DNA of 64,000 bases from Chondrus crispus (lineage: Eukaryota > Rhodophyta > Florideophyceae > Gigartinales > Gigartinaceae), in contig NW_005178980.1 of NCBI RefSeq assembly GCF_000350225.1, positions 79,946-143,945 on the forward strand, given 5' to 3'. A program made the position numbers and the translations under genes. Positions 54,150-64,000 of the stretch are shown here, in pieces. The notes below the pieces were generated by a model, which did no database searches, was not told the DNA's origin, and was given only the letters and a program-made list of their open reading frames with translations. Every line of letters starts with the position of its first letter. The first letter of the stretch is position 1.

Positions 54150-54485
54150 TGTGGAGTGCAGAGCTTCCAGATATTGCAGTGACTTCTACAGCGGGCCGGC
54201 GCATGGACATTCGACAGCTCCAGTGATTCGCCCCATTCTGTGCCATTTGTCTACATACGATAGGGGCAATTACAGCATAGATGATAGGTGATAGAGTGTC
54301 TGACTAAGATTTTGTAGAGCATTCTTTGTGAAAACTCAGGGGCAGTTCCGGAGAGTTAATAGCATTTATTCCCTTGTCAGTTAGGACATGAAAAAACTCC
54401 TAGTCCAGTACTTAAGTACAATGGGCTCGGAGCACCCAAACGTTTACAAAAAGTACACAAGCAATGACAACAGGTTTCATTTTAA
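54150..54485 (+). repeat. copia-2 3' LTR
   Basis: Starts TGTGGAGTGCAGAGCTTCC, directly after the purine-rich GAGGACGAGGGGGAG. Aligns with the 5' LTR at 47529. Confidence 0.9.
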
Positions 54486-54491
54486 GAAAAA

Positions 54492-55070
54492 GAGAGTTGT
54501 CCTCAGTTAAAGCAGCGTCCTCTTCGGCTATTACATGTCCATGGAAAATACCTTGGTTGCATATTCTTGCTACGGAGTCAATAATATCTTCATCTTCAGG
54601 AAGAAGTTAGCTCATTTAAGCGCGGCCTTGAATTTATCCCCCGCTTCCAGGAGAATCTGCTTGATCTCAAAGCCTAATCATTCTAGAACCTGACTGCCCA
54701 ACAGCGGCTGCTTCACATCTTGTGTAGACATCATCCAAGCGCTTCTGAGGTTCATGCGCACAGCAGGACGCACGTGCAACCGAGTGTCTAACCTGATTGC
54801 CGTATCACACTCAACAAATATTTTGTTGTTGTCAATGTTGTCTTCGGCTGCTCTTATATATTGGCGAGGGGCATGGACCCTTGCAAACTTAACATCAGCA
54901 CCTGCTGAAAGCAGGTTCCATGTGCTTTGAACCTATCACACTTAAGTCTGTCCCGCTATCGGCCCACAAAGTTTCGGTAAGTGTCTCTGCGAATGCACAG
55001 CCTTCATTAATGTTGTACTGTCCTCGACATTTCGGTCTTTGTCTTAAAATATTCTGGCTTGCGTTTATGC
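54492..55070 (-). pseudogene. gypsy-3 protease region
   Basis: Minus-strand frames show CAFAETLTETLWADSGTDLS (aspartic protease DSG), KHMEPAFSRC, then in a second frame LHVRPAVRMNLRSAWMMSTQ, DVKQPLLGS and LGFEIKQILLEAGDKFKAAL, which is the usual strand-LLGxxxLxxLG end of gypsy protease. The linker EEDAALTEDNSLF reaches the edge of copia-2, and coding resumes at 47528. Confidence 0.62.
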
Positions 55071-55230
55071 TCTGCTTTGACCACGCTTAAGAGCTTTTTC
55101 TCTCCCCTGGGCCCGTAAAAGGCCATATAGTTCCTCAAGAAGTAGTACCTTCCCGAAATGGGAAATTTCAGACACCGGGTTAATTTTGGACAAATATGTA
55201 CCTATTTCTGCCAGTCCATTGAAAGGTAAA

Positions 55231-56269
55231 TGTAGTGCAATACCCGTCTCGGGTAGGGGGGTGAAAGGAAGTGAGAAAAGGAAAAAATTGGATACTGTGG
55301 TCCGGGCTGGAGGGCACACGTGTACAACGATGCGCACGATTATTTTAATTATTTAATTCTATTTACAAATTAGATCTAGAATCTAGAGCCGAGAGCTAAT
55401 GTACTCACCCCGGCGGGGCTATATAGCATAGTACAGTTACCAACCCAAGTGAGCAAAGGCAACCCAAGTTGCCGGAGTTAGATCTCGCCTTCGTCGAAGA
55501 CCGCTTCCGTTCACGCGACGCGCTTCACTTCTACGCTGCTAACGACATCCTCTATTGCTCGGGGTCCCATTCTTTTTCCTTATCCTTTACCATTCCTATT
55601 TTTATCTCTATTCCCTACCCATTTTTATTTCTGCCTCTATCCTTTTCTATCTGTTGGTGCCATCGGAATTGGTTGCGACCGATCCGGTGTAGGTGTTTTA
55701 GCCATCGGGCAACACGTTGTGTAGCGCTGCTACTGTTTCAAGTTCCGTCGGAAGGCTGTTGTAACGACGCCTCCGTCGAAGGTCTTACTGTATAAGACAG
55801 AGCTGGTACCGCCTACCGCGATCGCGATCGCGCTGGTGAGGGTGTTTTTAGCCATCGGGCAACACGTCGGTAGTAGCGTTGCTACACGGTTACGATCCCG
55901 TCGGGTAGTGCTGAACAAGCCCCCGTCGAAGACCTTGAATTACACACAAGGTGCTGAAGACGCTCGTCGAGCATTGGCCTTACAACCCAGCGAACCGCGG
56001 TTACATCCTCGTAGACAAGCCTAACCCGCACTCGCCGAGCACTCAAGTCTTGAAAAGTCTCTACCACCATTATCCTCCCGGGCCGGGCATCTTTCCTTAC
56101 CCCCCGCCGGAGTTGAGCTACTGTGGGCCGCAAGCCCACACAAGGGGAAAGGGAGTGTTGAACGCTCCGTAGCGCGTGTCATCGGCAGTGGTTGTTTCTG
56201 TTGTTGTTTTTCTTCTTTTTGTTTGACCGTCAAACTGTGTTCGCGGCCTGCCAGGCACATTGCACTACA
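55231..56269 (+). repeat. Solo LTR, family L3, copy C (1039 bp)
   Basis: Starts TGTAGTGCAATACCCG and ends GGCACATTGCACTACA, with 11-bp terminal inverted repeats. Flanks are GTAAA on both sides (55226-55230, 56270-56274), a perfect target duplication. An internal block beginning GCCATCGGGCAACACGT occurs twice, at 55701 and 55851 (period 150 bp). It aligns with 39940-41005 in reverse. Confidence 0.93.
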
Positions 56270-56508
56270 GTAAACTAGGACCCTACTAGAGTTCTGAATA
56301 CACTTTTAAGGCACCTTCGTCCCAATTTATATCCTTCTACCAGTGCACCAATCATTTGTTGACAAACACAAAGTCAAGTACCCGCCAAAACATAAACCAA
56401 AACCACATGCGATCCCTACAAGACAATGGCCATTTCTATCGCTCATTGCCCCGGCAAGTCTTTATCGGCGACAATACTCTCAACGCGCCCTTGCAGTTAC
56501 ATACAGTC

Positions 56509-57000
56509 ATGGCTCCCTCCATACGGTGGCAAACAAAGCAACGCAAACGCAGTGAGTCGATTCTAGAGCGGGGCCGTCAAGGTTGTCGACAAGCCGTTCG
56601 CCTCCTGCAAGTCACATCTTTGTCACTTCGAAAAATATCGGCGGCCTCAGGCATTTCAATATCCGTCGTTGGAGAGCGCAAAGAGCTCCTCAGGGTAAAA
56701 GAATATGACGCAATATCCAACAAGGTTGCAAACAAACGGACCTGGACGCAAACAGTTTTGAGCGAGGAAGAGGAGCGTATGATTGTTGATCGTTTATGCT
56801 TTGCAGCCAGTCGCGGATTTCCCGTTGACAACGAGGGCATTAAACGGATCATTGGTCGCGTGGCATTGGATGGGAGACGCGGTTGGAGGAACAATCTTCC
56901 CACTGACGACGCCGTAAGAGCGTTTCGAGCGCGTCTTCGGGACATCACATTTAGAAAGGCTGCAAACAAAGATGCTGAAAAATTCAAGGCCGAATTCCGT
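56509..57000 (+). pseudogene. pogo-3 transposase, N-terminal DNA-binding part
   Basis: An open frame from the ATG at 56509 (MAPSIRWQTKQRKRSES) contains a first helix-turn-helix (LRKISAASGISISVVGERKE) and a CENP-B-like second one (LSEEEERMIVDRLCFAASRG, FPVDNEGIKRIIGRVAL), then NLPTDDAVRAFRARLRDITF RKAANKD. It runs into a solo LTR at 57001, and the pogo frame resumes after it. Confidence 0.75.
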
Positions 57001-57593
57001 TGTGGTACAATTCCACACCGCGACCCCCGGTGGGAGATGAAAACCGTCGGGACGGGCGGTTACTACTGCAGTAATCGTGCACGCGCCCTCTGAAAGCACA
57101 GTAGTACCTCCACGGCGTACACGTGGCACAACCGTTGGCGCCGGTCGTGGCCACGGGCACATGTGTGCGACCCGTTCGGTAAGTAATAAGCAATTAGTGG
57201 TTAATGGTACAAATTAGCCGATTTAGTACAGTAGCTGGTATACAGTATGTAATAGCTACTGTAGCGCGACAGATGTCCTGGCGTCCCACTTAGGGGTTAA
57301 GACCGGGGGCACCTGCCCCGTTCCAGTAAACGGGGGCAGACTCGCCTCCTTTCCCTTTACGGCTTTTTGCTAACTCCGTCCGGTTTTACCTCTAAGTCTC
57401 AGGCTTCTAACCCGTGACCGGCTGTGTGGTTATAGCATCTCTACCCAGCTGCGCGTCACCGGCCACGTGTGCCTTCCCTCTTTACGAGTTCTTCCGATCG
57501 GTCCGCGCTCGCGTCGGTACCCCGCGTCGCGCGCTCCCTCACACTAGTTCCCCTTCGTTTCCGAGTGGTCGGGACGTGGGTAGTTATACCACA
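57001..57593 (+). repeat. Solo LTR, family L1, copy 3 (593 bp), inside pogo-3
   Basis: Starts TGTGGTACAATT and ends AACTACC-like TTATACCACA, with 7-bp exact terminal inverted repeats (TGTGGTA / TACCACA). Flanks are TCCGT (56996-57000) and GCCGT (57594-57598), a 5-bp target duplication with one mismatch. It aligns with 36854-38022 and 11005-11705. Confidence 0.88.
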
Positions 57594-59211
57594 GCCGTGA
57601 ACATTTCGAAACATTTTTACAGCACTGGAAAACGTGGAGCGACTCCATCCAGGTTTATTGAGTGATCCTGACAGAATATGGAATGTCGACGAAACTGCTG
57701 TCGATGCTACAAATGGTAATTCTAAGAAGGTATTTTTCTCAGCTGCAAGCCATCCCGGTGGGTTTGCCGCTTCTTCCGGTCCTAGAGGTTCAAACAAACA
57801 CATTACAGCAGTGGTAGCCGTCTCTGCCTCTAGACGTAAGACACAGCCATTTTACTTCATGTCAGGTAAGCGGCATATGGGAACGTAGACTGAACCATTA
57901 GTATCTAAGAGTGACATGGACAGTACAAGCATATGTTCGGATTACTTCGCGCGAGACTGGTTCCCTGGTGATGACGTCATTAAAAAGACAGAAAAGGGAT
58001 CCATGGAGATAAACATTTTACCATCATTAATGCAGCACATCCACAATACAGTTCGTCGATTTGTTCCCTCCGACTTGCATTACGTTCTTTGCTTGGATGG
58101 TCACGGCTCCCGCATTGGAACGGGATGGATAGAACTGTGCCAAAACAATAACTATGAAGCAGTGGTTGGGGCGGCTAACACGTCCCATTTTCTACAGCCG
58201 TGCGACCAAAACGTAAACAAGCGGTTTAAATCGCCAATCCGACATTTTCGAGATGAGCTTTGCAAGCCGTATTTAATAGACAAGAGACAAGTCACTGTGA
58301 ACTTGGCCTGCGGAGTTCACAGTTTCGAAAGCATTACCTTAGACTTGGCGCAGCACGACTTGTTAGGACGGAGAACAACGGCCTTAGGAGGAACAGAGGT
58401 GTTGGACCTTCAGGTAGTGTGGTGACTCCTTTACTTTGAGTAGGGCATAGAAGTACATATATACTATCCTACTGATCCCGTCGTCATAAACCTGCGAACT
58501 GACGACACAGTACGTCCAGGTCAGTTGCAATGGCAGGGACTGGCCTGGATACTTCATAATGGTCGCTAGACATATTGTTACCCAATCGGGCGATTTTCTA
58601 CAGTGCGAAACTATCCGTGATTCAAGTGTTCTGTCCTGAAGCATTCTCTTGCTCCATCCAGAGTCCTAGTGCATTTCACCTGCGTAATCCTAAGCATGCT
58701 GGGCACATCTCAACTCTTAGAAGACGCCAGGCTGTCGTTCAAAAATACCGGAATATATCCCTTTGATCCATTATTCCCTTTGCGGTTTGCTAAAACAGAT
58801 TTCGTGACTGGTGGAGAGGCGGGGAAGGAGAAAGCTTGTCTCGAAAATGGCGGAGTGGCATCGAGACTTCTGGCCGTTCGACAAAGAAAAAGCGATACTG
58901 CAACATTTATCGAAGTGAGGTCAATTTGAGAGGACACAGAAGGACCTTCGCACACATTACAAAAACTGACTTTACTCCTTCGAGACGCGAACACGGTCAA
59001 CAATATTCTTGTCGACAGTACTGTGCCCCGAAGCAGGAACGCTGTTACCCAGCCTGCTAACTTGGGAAGGACGAGAGTTACTCTCGATTGCGGAGCTCCT
59101 GCCGAATGCGTGAGTATGGCAGAGAGCACAGAGAAGCGACGCCAAAAAGGGGCCAGTGAGCTAAGGAGAAAGCTCAAAAAGGGGCAGCAGCAGGAGCGTA
59201 AGCGCCTTTAA
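57594..59211 (+). pseudogene. pogo-3 transposase, DDE catalytic part and C-terminus
   Basis: After the LTR: LENVERLHPGLLSDPDRIWN and VDETAVDATNGNSKKVFFSA (first Asp), GSNKHITAVVAVSASRRKTQ, a TAG (57886), FARDWFPGDDVIKKT, then LHYVLCLDGHGSRIGTGWIE (second Asp) and TSHFLQPCDQNVNKRFKSPI (third Asp). All three acidic residues are kept, unlike in pogo-1 and pogo-2. The C-terminal segment NTGIYPFDPLFPLRFAKTDF (about 58750) and a basic tail (RRKLKKGQQQERKRL, ending 59211) remain in the same frame. Sequence at about 58426-58660 does not fit the protein. Confidence 0.83.
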
Positions 59212-59214
59212 GCG

Positions 59215-60100
59215 GGTGATCGAGCCGCAGCCGAAGCACGAGAAACGCTAGCGAAAAAGAATGCGCAAGGGAAAGAGCCCGGGTCAAGACACTTGCTCGA
59301 TAAACGGCAGATTTGTATTCCCTTAGAAGGTGGGGGAGTAGACAGGGCGTGCAAAAGCGTGATCGGAGCGGTGCTCGGAAGCGTCGTCCTGCTTTTGCTG
59401 CCCTTGAGGTCGCGGCTTCAATTGTTTTGCGTTCGTTGAGTACTGCCTCTTCCACTTCAGATTCTGTCCGAAATTAGCCCCTTTTGTCAATCAACCGACA
59501 CACGATCATCTGAAGCGAAATGTAAGCCCGTTGGCGTGCAGTTGCCAATGCGTCATTTGTTTGAGACATTCTGAGAGTAAATTCTACGTTCAAGCTTATG
59601 GCTGTGTCTTGGGGACGCGAAAGAAAGTTCTTCTTTATTTATTTGTTAACTCTATGTTATCTGTCCGAGATTTCCCTTTTGGGGAAGGTACCTATTGTTA
59701 TTCCTGCATTTCGAATATAAAAAGGTGGTGGTCTTGTGGTTATAGCTCCTTTGTGCCAATCTTTGGCATTGATGTTGTGGAAGCCTGCACTTGCGGTAGA
59801 ACAACTTGTACTTATACCGTTTGACTCCTTCGTCTTAGAGTTTCCATTATTTACCGGTGAGATCTAAGATTGTACTTTGTCATCGTGTTCGTCTTGCTCT
59901 TCGACGAATTTGATAAAGCCGTAGACATCATTCTTACGCTTTGGGCAAACATCCAGGTCCTCGTCAACCCGTTTTTTGAAATAAGACCGGTAAAATGCCT
60001 CTGTGATGTAGAGGACAGTCAATTTTGGATGATTGATCCATGGATTTTCTCATTATTTCGATGTACTCAAGTACCAGTGGTCGTACTCTCACCTTTAGTT
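59215..60100. other. No recognised gene
   Basis: Plus-strand frames at 59531-59824 (97 aa) and 59870-60115 (81 aa) are not recognised and have no motif. Moderately AT-rich. Confidence 0.4.
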
Positions 60101-60103
60101 CGT

Positions 60104-60152
60104 CTACGTACGTAGGCATTTTTGGCATGCCCAAAAATGTCTACGTACATAG
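60104..60152. repeat. Inverted repeat with 21-bp arms
   Basis: Arms 60104-60124 and 60132-60152 match with two mismatches around a 7-bp loop (GCATGCC). Confidence 0.85.
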
Positions 60153-60159
60153 AAGACAA

Positions 60160-60209
60160 GGGTTATTGAATCTTTCCTTCAGTGCACTGAACCGCAGCCT
60201 CAATAACCC
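60160..60209. repeat. Compound inverted repeat
   Basis: Outer 10-bp arms (60160-60169 and 60200-60209, GGGTTATTGA) enclose a perfect 14-bp palindrome TTCAGTGCACTGAA (60178-60191). It lies 7 bp from the preceding inverted repeat. Confidence 0.8.
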
Positions 60210-60698
60210 GTGCCCTTGGTAAATTACAAAAAAAGATTCATTGATGATTATTTGAATAGACTTACGGGTGTGTCCTGAAGTTCAATGTTGATACAATCGT
60301 GTCATTCGTCAACATTAGATGCACTGTACAAGGTTTCCATACAAGGCCTCTTTGTCCCACAAAACTTCGTTGAGGGGGAGTGGTCTACTCGTGCTCGTAC
60401 TGTACCTTCAGTGATCTTTACGTGTGCAGGTGCTTCAGCACTGTGCGCCCTGCCGACACTTCTTGCACTACTGCAACGGCTCTCCCTACCGACACTGTTC
60501 TGCCTACTGACACTGTTCGAACCGACACTGTATGTTCCTAGGAAACCATCAACTGCTCGAAATAGGATAGGATACATATCGTAGAGGGTTGTCTGCAAAG
60601 CAGAAGAGGGAGAGAGGGACCGAACACAGAACGAAGTAAACTTCACGCTTTGGTGAGCATTCACCCCGTCATTAGCAAGACTTTGCTAAGTGCCTTCG

Positions 60699-60868
60699 CG
60701 CACTGTCCCCGCGCTCGTGTGCGCTGCCCTCGCGCTCGTGCGCACTGTCCCTGCGCTCGTGCGCACTGTCCTCGCGCTCGTGCGCACTGTCTCTGCGCTC
60801 GTGCGCACTGTCCTCGCGCTCGTGCGCACTGTCCCTGCGCTCGTGCGCACTGTCCTCGCGCTCGTGCG
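60699..60868. repeat. Minisatellite, 21-bp unit, eight copies
   Basis: The unit is CGCACTGTCCYYGCGCTCGT plus G. Copies 3-8 alternate between CCTGCG and CTCGCG (one copy TCTGCG) in the variable part, a higher-order 42-bp pattern. The unit length is a multiple of three, so frames on both strands stay open and give heptapeptide repeats; they are not taken as genes. No spacers differ as a CRISPR would require. Confidence 0.95.
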
Positions 60869-60899
60869 CATCTCTACCGTCACACACACTCGAGACGCC

Positions 60900-62140
60900 G
60901 CCTTCGGCGTCTTGCCCCAAGACGCACAACATTCAATCCTTCAGCACTACGTCCTTTACAGATTCTTCAAATGTTCCCATGAAATGTATAGCTCTCAAGA
61001 CTGAGGGCTTGACACAGACCTTAAAGCGATCAGCCCCCATAATAGGATTTTGCTTTTTATTTATTCTACCTCTCGTTAGTATGCTTGGCGTGCTTCCATG
61101 AACGAAATGATGTCTTTCGGGTTAATGCTTGAGAGTAAGGGGTACTTTCACAGCTCAAAAACTAATGGACTAGCGTACTGTGGGGCACATGAACCCCTAG
61201 ATGATCCATTTCAGCTGATAGCGTCTGTCATGCTCACACCAAGTCCTGCAAGTTCTCAAAGTGATCTCCTGGGCTGTATACACTGAGGCGCGTCTTGAAA
61301 TAGAGAGAGTGATACCGCGAAACAGTTACAGCTGGTCAGATCGTGAGTGTCTTGTCGCCAGCCACAGGCACGCAGTCCACAAAGACAGGGAGTCGGGTTC
61401 GGATTTCCTAATCGGGCCGTGAACGGATCGGCGGAGGACGACTCAGGGAAGAATAAGGTTCTCGGCCACTTGGTGTGGCTCAGAGCGAAGGTGAAGCTCG
61501 AGAGGCGGGCCCAAGGAGACGCCTCGGAATTCTGGTGACCAGCTTGACCAGTTGCATTTTGGCCAAGTGCGGTGATAGTGTTTAATGTGCGTCGTTTTCT
61601 GCCTTCGCAACAGTGGTTGGGTCCCAACCCAACCTAACAGTGGTGGGTTCGGCCTTTATACTGTATTGGGGCGAAATCAGCTACTACCCTTTTGGGTTCA
61701 ATAAGCCCATATAAGGCCTATTACGAATGTAACTGTAGACTTGTAGGTATTCAGTGCCCCATAAACAGAACTTTTAATCAGATGCGTAGGTTGAGTAGTG
61801 ACAGCGTGCCTGTAACCACGCCAACGGCTGTTGAACCTGTTTATAGTTTCGGCCAAATTGTCTTCCACGCAGGCTAAGCCAGTGTGACATAATGTTGCCG
61901 TGGCGCCATCTGCTCTACTTGTTCTGGTAATTCAGCACAGCGTCCTTCCTTTCGGAAGGTTCGCACAGTACAGTATTCAGACTCCCTTTCTTCTGCTAAG
62001 AAGGATTTAAGTAGACCCGCCAGTAAACCTCGAAGGTGGTTTTCCGCCATCGAAGCATCACCTTTTTCCACAAAGCTAACCCTTTCCTCTTTCGCCCTAC
62101 CCACCACCAGGTGTGGCTGCACAGTGCCACAGTCTACAGT
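60900..62140. other. No recognised gene
   Basis: Only short frames. The part around 61347-61627 is open on both strands but shows no motif. Confidence 0.4.
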
Positions 62141-62147
62141 TATAACT

Positions 62148-62416
62148 GTAGACACTCACGATCTAACCAAAACAAAACCCCAGGAACGATGCTGTTCCAT
62201 CAATCTCCCTCCTGGACACCTGGGCTTTTATAGAACTACATTTCGAATTAAAATCCTATTCAGAAAACAGGATAATCCCTTCCTCGCTCGGCATTTTGAT
62301 CTCTTCAGAGACAATGTACTAGCATTAGCATTACTCTCTAGCCATTCCACGTCAGCTGTCGCTGTGGCAATAGCATTAGCATTACCCTCCAGCCATTACA
62401 CGTCACTTGTCACGTT
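62148..62416 (+). repeat. Dispersed repeat D, copy 2
   Basis: Matches 36426-36705 in the same orientation. The doubled TAGCATTAGCATT segments are kept in both copies. Confidence 0.75.
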
Positions 62417-62429
62417 ATTGTCGATGTGG

Positions 62430-63160
62430 GCGATGGTTGAGGTATGAGAAGGGAAGGATACTAAGGATACCGAACTACAGTTGGCCCTCCGGTGCATTAT
62501 TTATGTCGGCGGCGACGCCCGCTCTGGGACCTCGCGCCGTCCGGGTTGTCGGAATATAGCATAGTCCAGAGTCGTTTTCTACTGTGCTTACCCCTCGGCG
62601 GTCGGCCGAGGTCCCGGCGCTGGCGGCCCCTGCCGCCACAGCAGCGGCAGGGCCTAATGGGTGTGACGATGGAGGGGCAGTGTCGGACGAAACTACTGTA
62701 CAGTATTGAGCACTACATGTACAGTATGTACGTGGGGAGACCTTTGTCTGTTTGAAAACTAACTAAAGTTTACTCCACATCTTGTTGGATGCTGCTTTCT
62801 ATACAGTTGTAATGCTAATAGTTACGGTACCTGCCGGCACTTTGTTGCGCTTCCACACCCGTTTTCCGCGAGCGCTTCGTCACCCGTGCATAGCAACTAT
62901 TCTTTTTAGCAGCTCTCGCGACTTACATCCTATAAGAATTCCACGTTCCGTCCCTCACGGCAGCCGCCTCCCACAGCAGACCGGCCAACAAAGCTCTGAC
63001 AGTGCAACTACATTGTGCGATCGTTTCCACGCAACAGCTTTACCGTATTCTTCTCAGAGAAATGTGCATACAAAAACAAATGCGACGCTCGCCCAATAGT
63101 AGGCGAGCATGCTAAAAATGTTTGTCATCAATCTTCGCAACCCTCACGCCCCCATCGGCA
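62430..63160. other. Downstream flank of the sulfotransferase gene, no recognised gene
   Basis: GC-rich at 62490-62680, then mixed. On the minus strand this is 3' of the sulfotransferase. No clear polyadenylation signal could be assigned. Confidence 0.4.
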
Positions 63161-63164
63161 GTCC

Positions 63165-64000
63165 CTAACACGGGAATCTGGTCAGATCCGGCTTCTCCTT
63201 CCGCTTGGCCTTGAGGGCGTCGTAAAGCGCCTGCTCCGGCTCGAGTCTCGACCTGTCAAACTTGTCGGTGATGACCTCCTTGGACTGCTTAGACACGTTT
63301 TCCTTCTCCATGTAGCCCTTGATCTTCTTAAATAGCACGCCCTCCAGCTCCTCGTTGTCGTCGTACAGATCAATCACCTCGTCGTACCGGTCTTTGATTC
63401 TTTCCAGCCTTTCCCTCCAGGGCACAGGCGCGTTGTCACATTCGGACGACATTTGGTCGTAGTACTGATACATCTGGCAATCCGGGTACAGCTTCATGAA
63501 CGTATCAAACGTCTCCGTGTACATAATTCCGTTGTGGTGCCCCTTCATCATCCTGTTAAACTTAAACGCGCTCCTCCATCTCTCCAGCGGATCTCTAATA
63601 CTCGTGGCAGCATAAAACTCCTTGCCCTTCAGACACTCCACTAACCCGTCTCTCACCCTCACGTGGCCGATAAGATGCTCGGGATCGCCAGTGCCATTAC
63701 ATGCGGCCTCCGCCCTGGGCGTGCAGCTGTCCCTACTGCACCTGCGATGGCGCTGCCCCCTGGCCATGACGTACTCGCGAATGGCGTACGTGACGGCGGT
63801 GGAGCCGGTTTTGATGGGCTTGTCATAGAAGATCCACGGGAGGCAGCCCTCGCGGTCCGGCACGCGGTCTGCCAGCGGCACGGGCGACGGGCGTGCGGCT
63901 TCGCGCGCGGCGTCGCGCTCGAGCATGGTCTTCTTCCAGTGGTCCACGCGTGCGTCCGGGGTGCCGATGCCGGCCGGAACGCCGAGCTCCCCGGGGTGAT
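63165..64000 (-). CDS. Carbohydrate sulfotransferase (Sulfotransfer_2-like), partial at window edge
   Basis: The frame is open from the right edge to a TAG at 63165-63167. It would transfer sulfate from PAPS to a sugar, in a red alga plausibly a galactan; such enzymes normally sit in the Golgi. The 5'-phosphosulfate loop is KPIKTGSTAVTYAIRE (about 63790-63840) and the 3'-phosphate motif is ATSIRDPLERWRSAFKFNRM (about 63550-63610), the spacing expected for this family. A Cys-rich stretch lies between them (RRCSRDSCTPRAEAACNGTG). The C-terminus is charged and helical. The first residue often assigned at 63947 is a GTG; coding continues upstream (PGELGVPAGIGTPDARVD) past the edge, so the start and any signal anchor are outside. 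No stop or frameshift is seen: the only gene here that looks intact and of host type. The acceptor sugar cannot be told from sequence. Confidence 0.85.
   Translation of the reverse strand, partial: HPGELGVPAGIGTPDARVDHWKKTMLERDAAREAARPSPVPLADRVPDREGCLPWIFYDKPIKTGSTAVTYAIREYVMARGQRHRRCSRDSCTPRAEAACNGTGDPEHLIGHVRVRDGLVECLKGKEFYAATSIRDPLERWRSAFKFNRMMKGHHNGIMYTETFDTFMKLYPDCQMYQYYDQMSSECDNAPVPWRERLERIKDRYDEVIDLYDDNEELEGVLFKKIKGYMEKENVSKQSKEVITDKFDRSRLEPEQALYDALKAKRKEKPDLTRFPC

Larger units (their letters stand above)
47529..54485 (+). mobile_element. Ty1/copia retrotransposon copia-2, near complete, inserted in gypsy-3
   Basis: The element has two related LTRs (340 and 336 bp), a PBS, gag, protease, integrase, RT and RNase H in copia order and a polypurine tract (GAGGACGAGGGGGAG) just before the 3' LTR. 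Flanks GAAAAC (47523-47528) and GAAAAA (54486-54491) fit a target duplication with one mismatch. About 1.76 kb of it is an inserted pogo element. The LTRs differ at many positions by eye, and pol has several stops, so it is old but younger than gypsy-3. Confidence 0.85.
45839..55070 (-). mobile_element. Ty3/gypsy retrotransposon gypsy-3, split by copia-2 and internally deleted
   Basis: Minus-strand parts: protease (about 55070-54492), then copia-2 (47529-54485), then RT and the start of RNase H (47528-46205), then a direct jump to the integrase C-terminus and chromodomain (46205-45839). The rest of RNase H and the whole integrase core are missing. Protease-RT linker sequence continues on each side of copia-2, which establishes the nesting. 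Confidence 0.75.

Noticed and set aside
60699..60868. CRISPR array
   Set aside because: Units are contiguous without spacers; it is a minisatellite.
60650..61004. Frames of 86-110 aa with heptapeptide repeats
   Set aside because: They arise from a 21-bp tandem repeat in all frames on both strands.

Overview
This window looks like a repeat-rich stretch of a eukaryotic nuclear genome. It holds almost no ordinary genes. Nearly every stretch with a recognisable protein signal is a decayed transposable element: one Helitron, a MULE, a PIF/Harbinger, a hAT, three pogo/Tigger elements, at least three Ty1/copia, at least four Ty3/gypsy (two with a C-terminal chromodomain), solo LTRs of four families and one MITE. 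The one protein-coding gene that looks intact is a carbohydrate sulfotransferase entering from the right edge. Many dispersed sulfotransferase genes, intron-poor host genes and islands packed with dead transposons would suit a florideophyte red alga such as Chondrus crispus. That assignment is inference; no rRNA, tRNA or housekeeping marker is present to settle it.

Layout. 1-3075: Helitron protein on the minus strand, open over 3 kb except for one TAA. 4.7-7.3 kb: MULE transposase. 9.3-10.1 kb: Harbinger transposase. 11.0-16.3 kb: LTR fragment, hAT remnant and copia-1 (minus), joined abruptly. 16.3-21.4 kb: little that can be read. 21.4-22.4 kb: pogo-1. 23.6-24.25 kb: solo LTR. 25-31 kb: LTR piece, an unidentified 146-aa ORF and a gag remnant. 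31.3-36.0 kb: gypsy-1 (plus), split by a solo LTR. 36.4-39.7 kb: LTR with a MITE inside it, then a decayed histone H3-like gene. 39.8-41.9 kb: gypsy-2 (minus), split by a solo LTR. 42.5-44.8 kb: copia-3, split by a solo LTR. 44.8-45.7 kb: gypsy-4 gag. 45.8-55.1 kb: gypsy-3 (minus), split by a nearly complete copia-2 (plus), itself split by pogo-2. 55.2-56.3 kb: solo LTR. 56.5-59.2 kb: pogo-3, split by a solo LTR. 60.7-60.9 kb: 21-bp minisatellite. 63.2-64.0 kb: sulfotransferase.

The elements do not work together as a pathway; they record a history of nested insertion. Five solo LTRs keep perfect or one-mismatch target duplications, four of them inside the reading frame of an older element, so insertion order can be read. 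Two copia elements carry a primer-binding site matching the anticodon half of initiator tRNA-Met. Several short, near-perfect palindromes interrupt dead reading frames and look like local inverted duplications.
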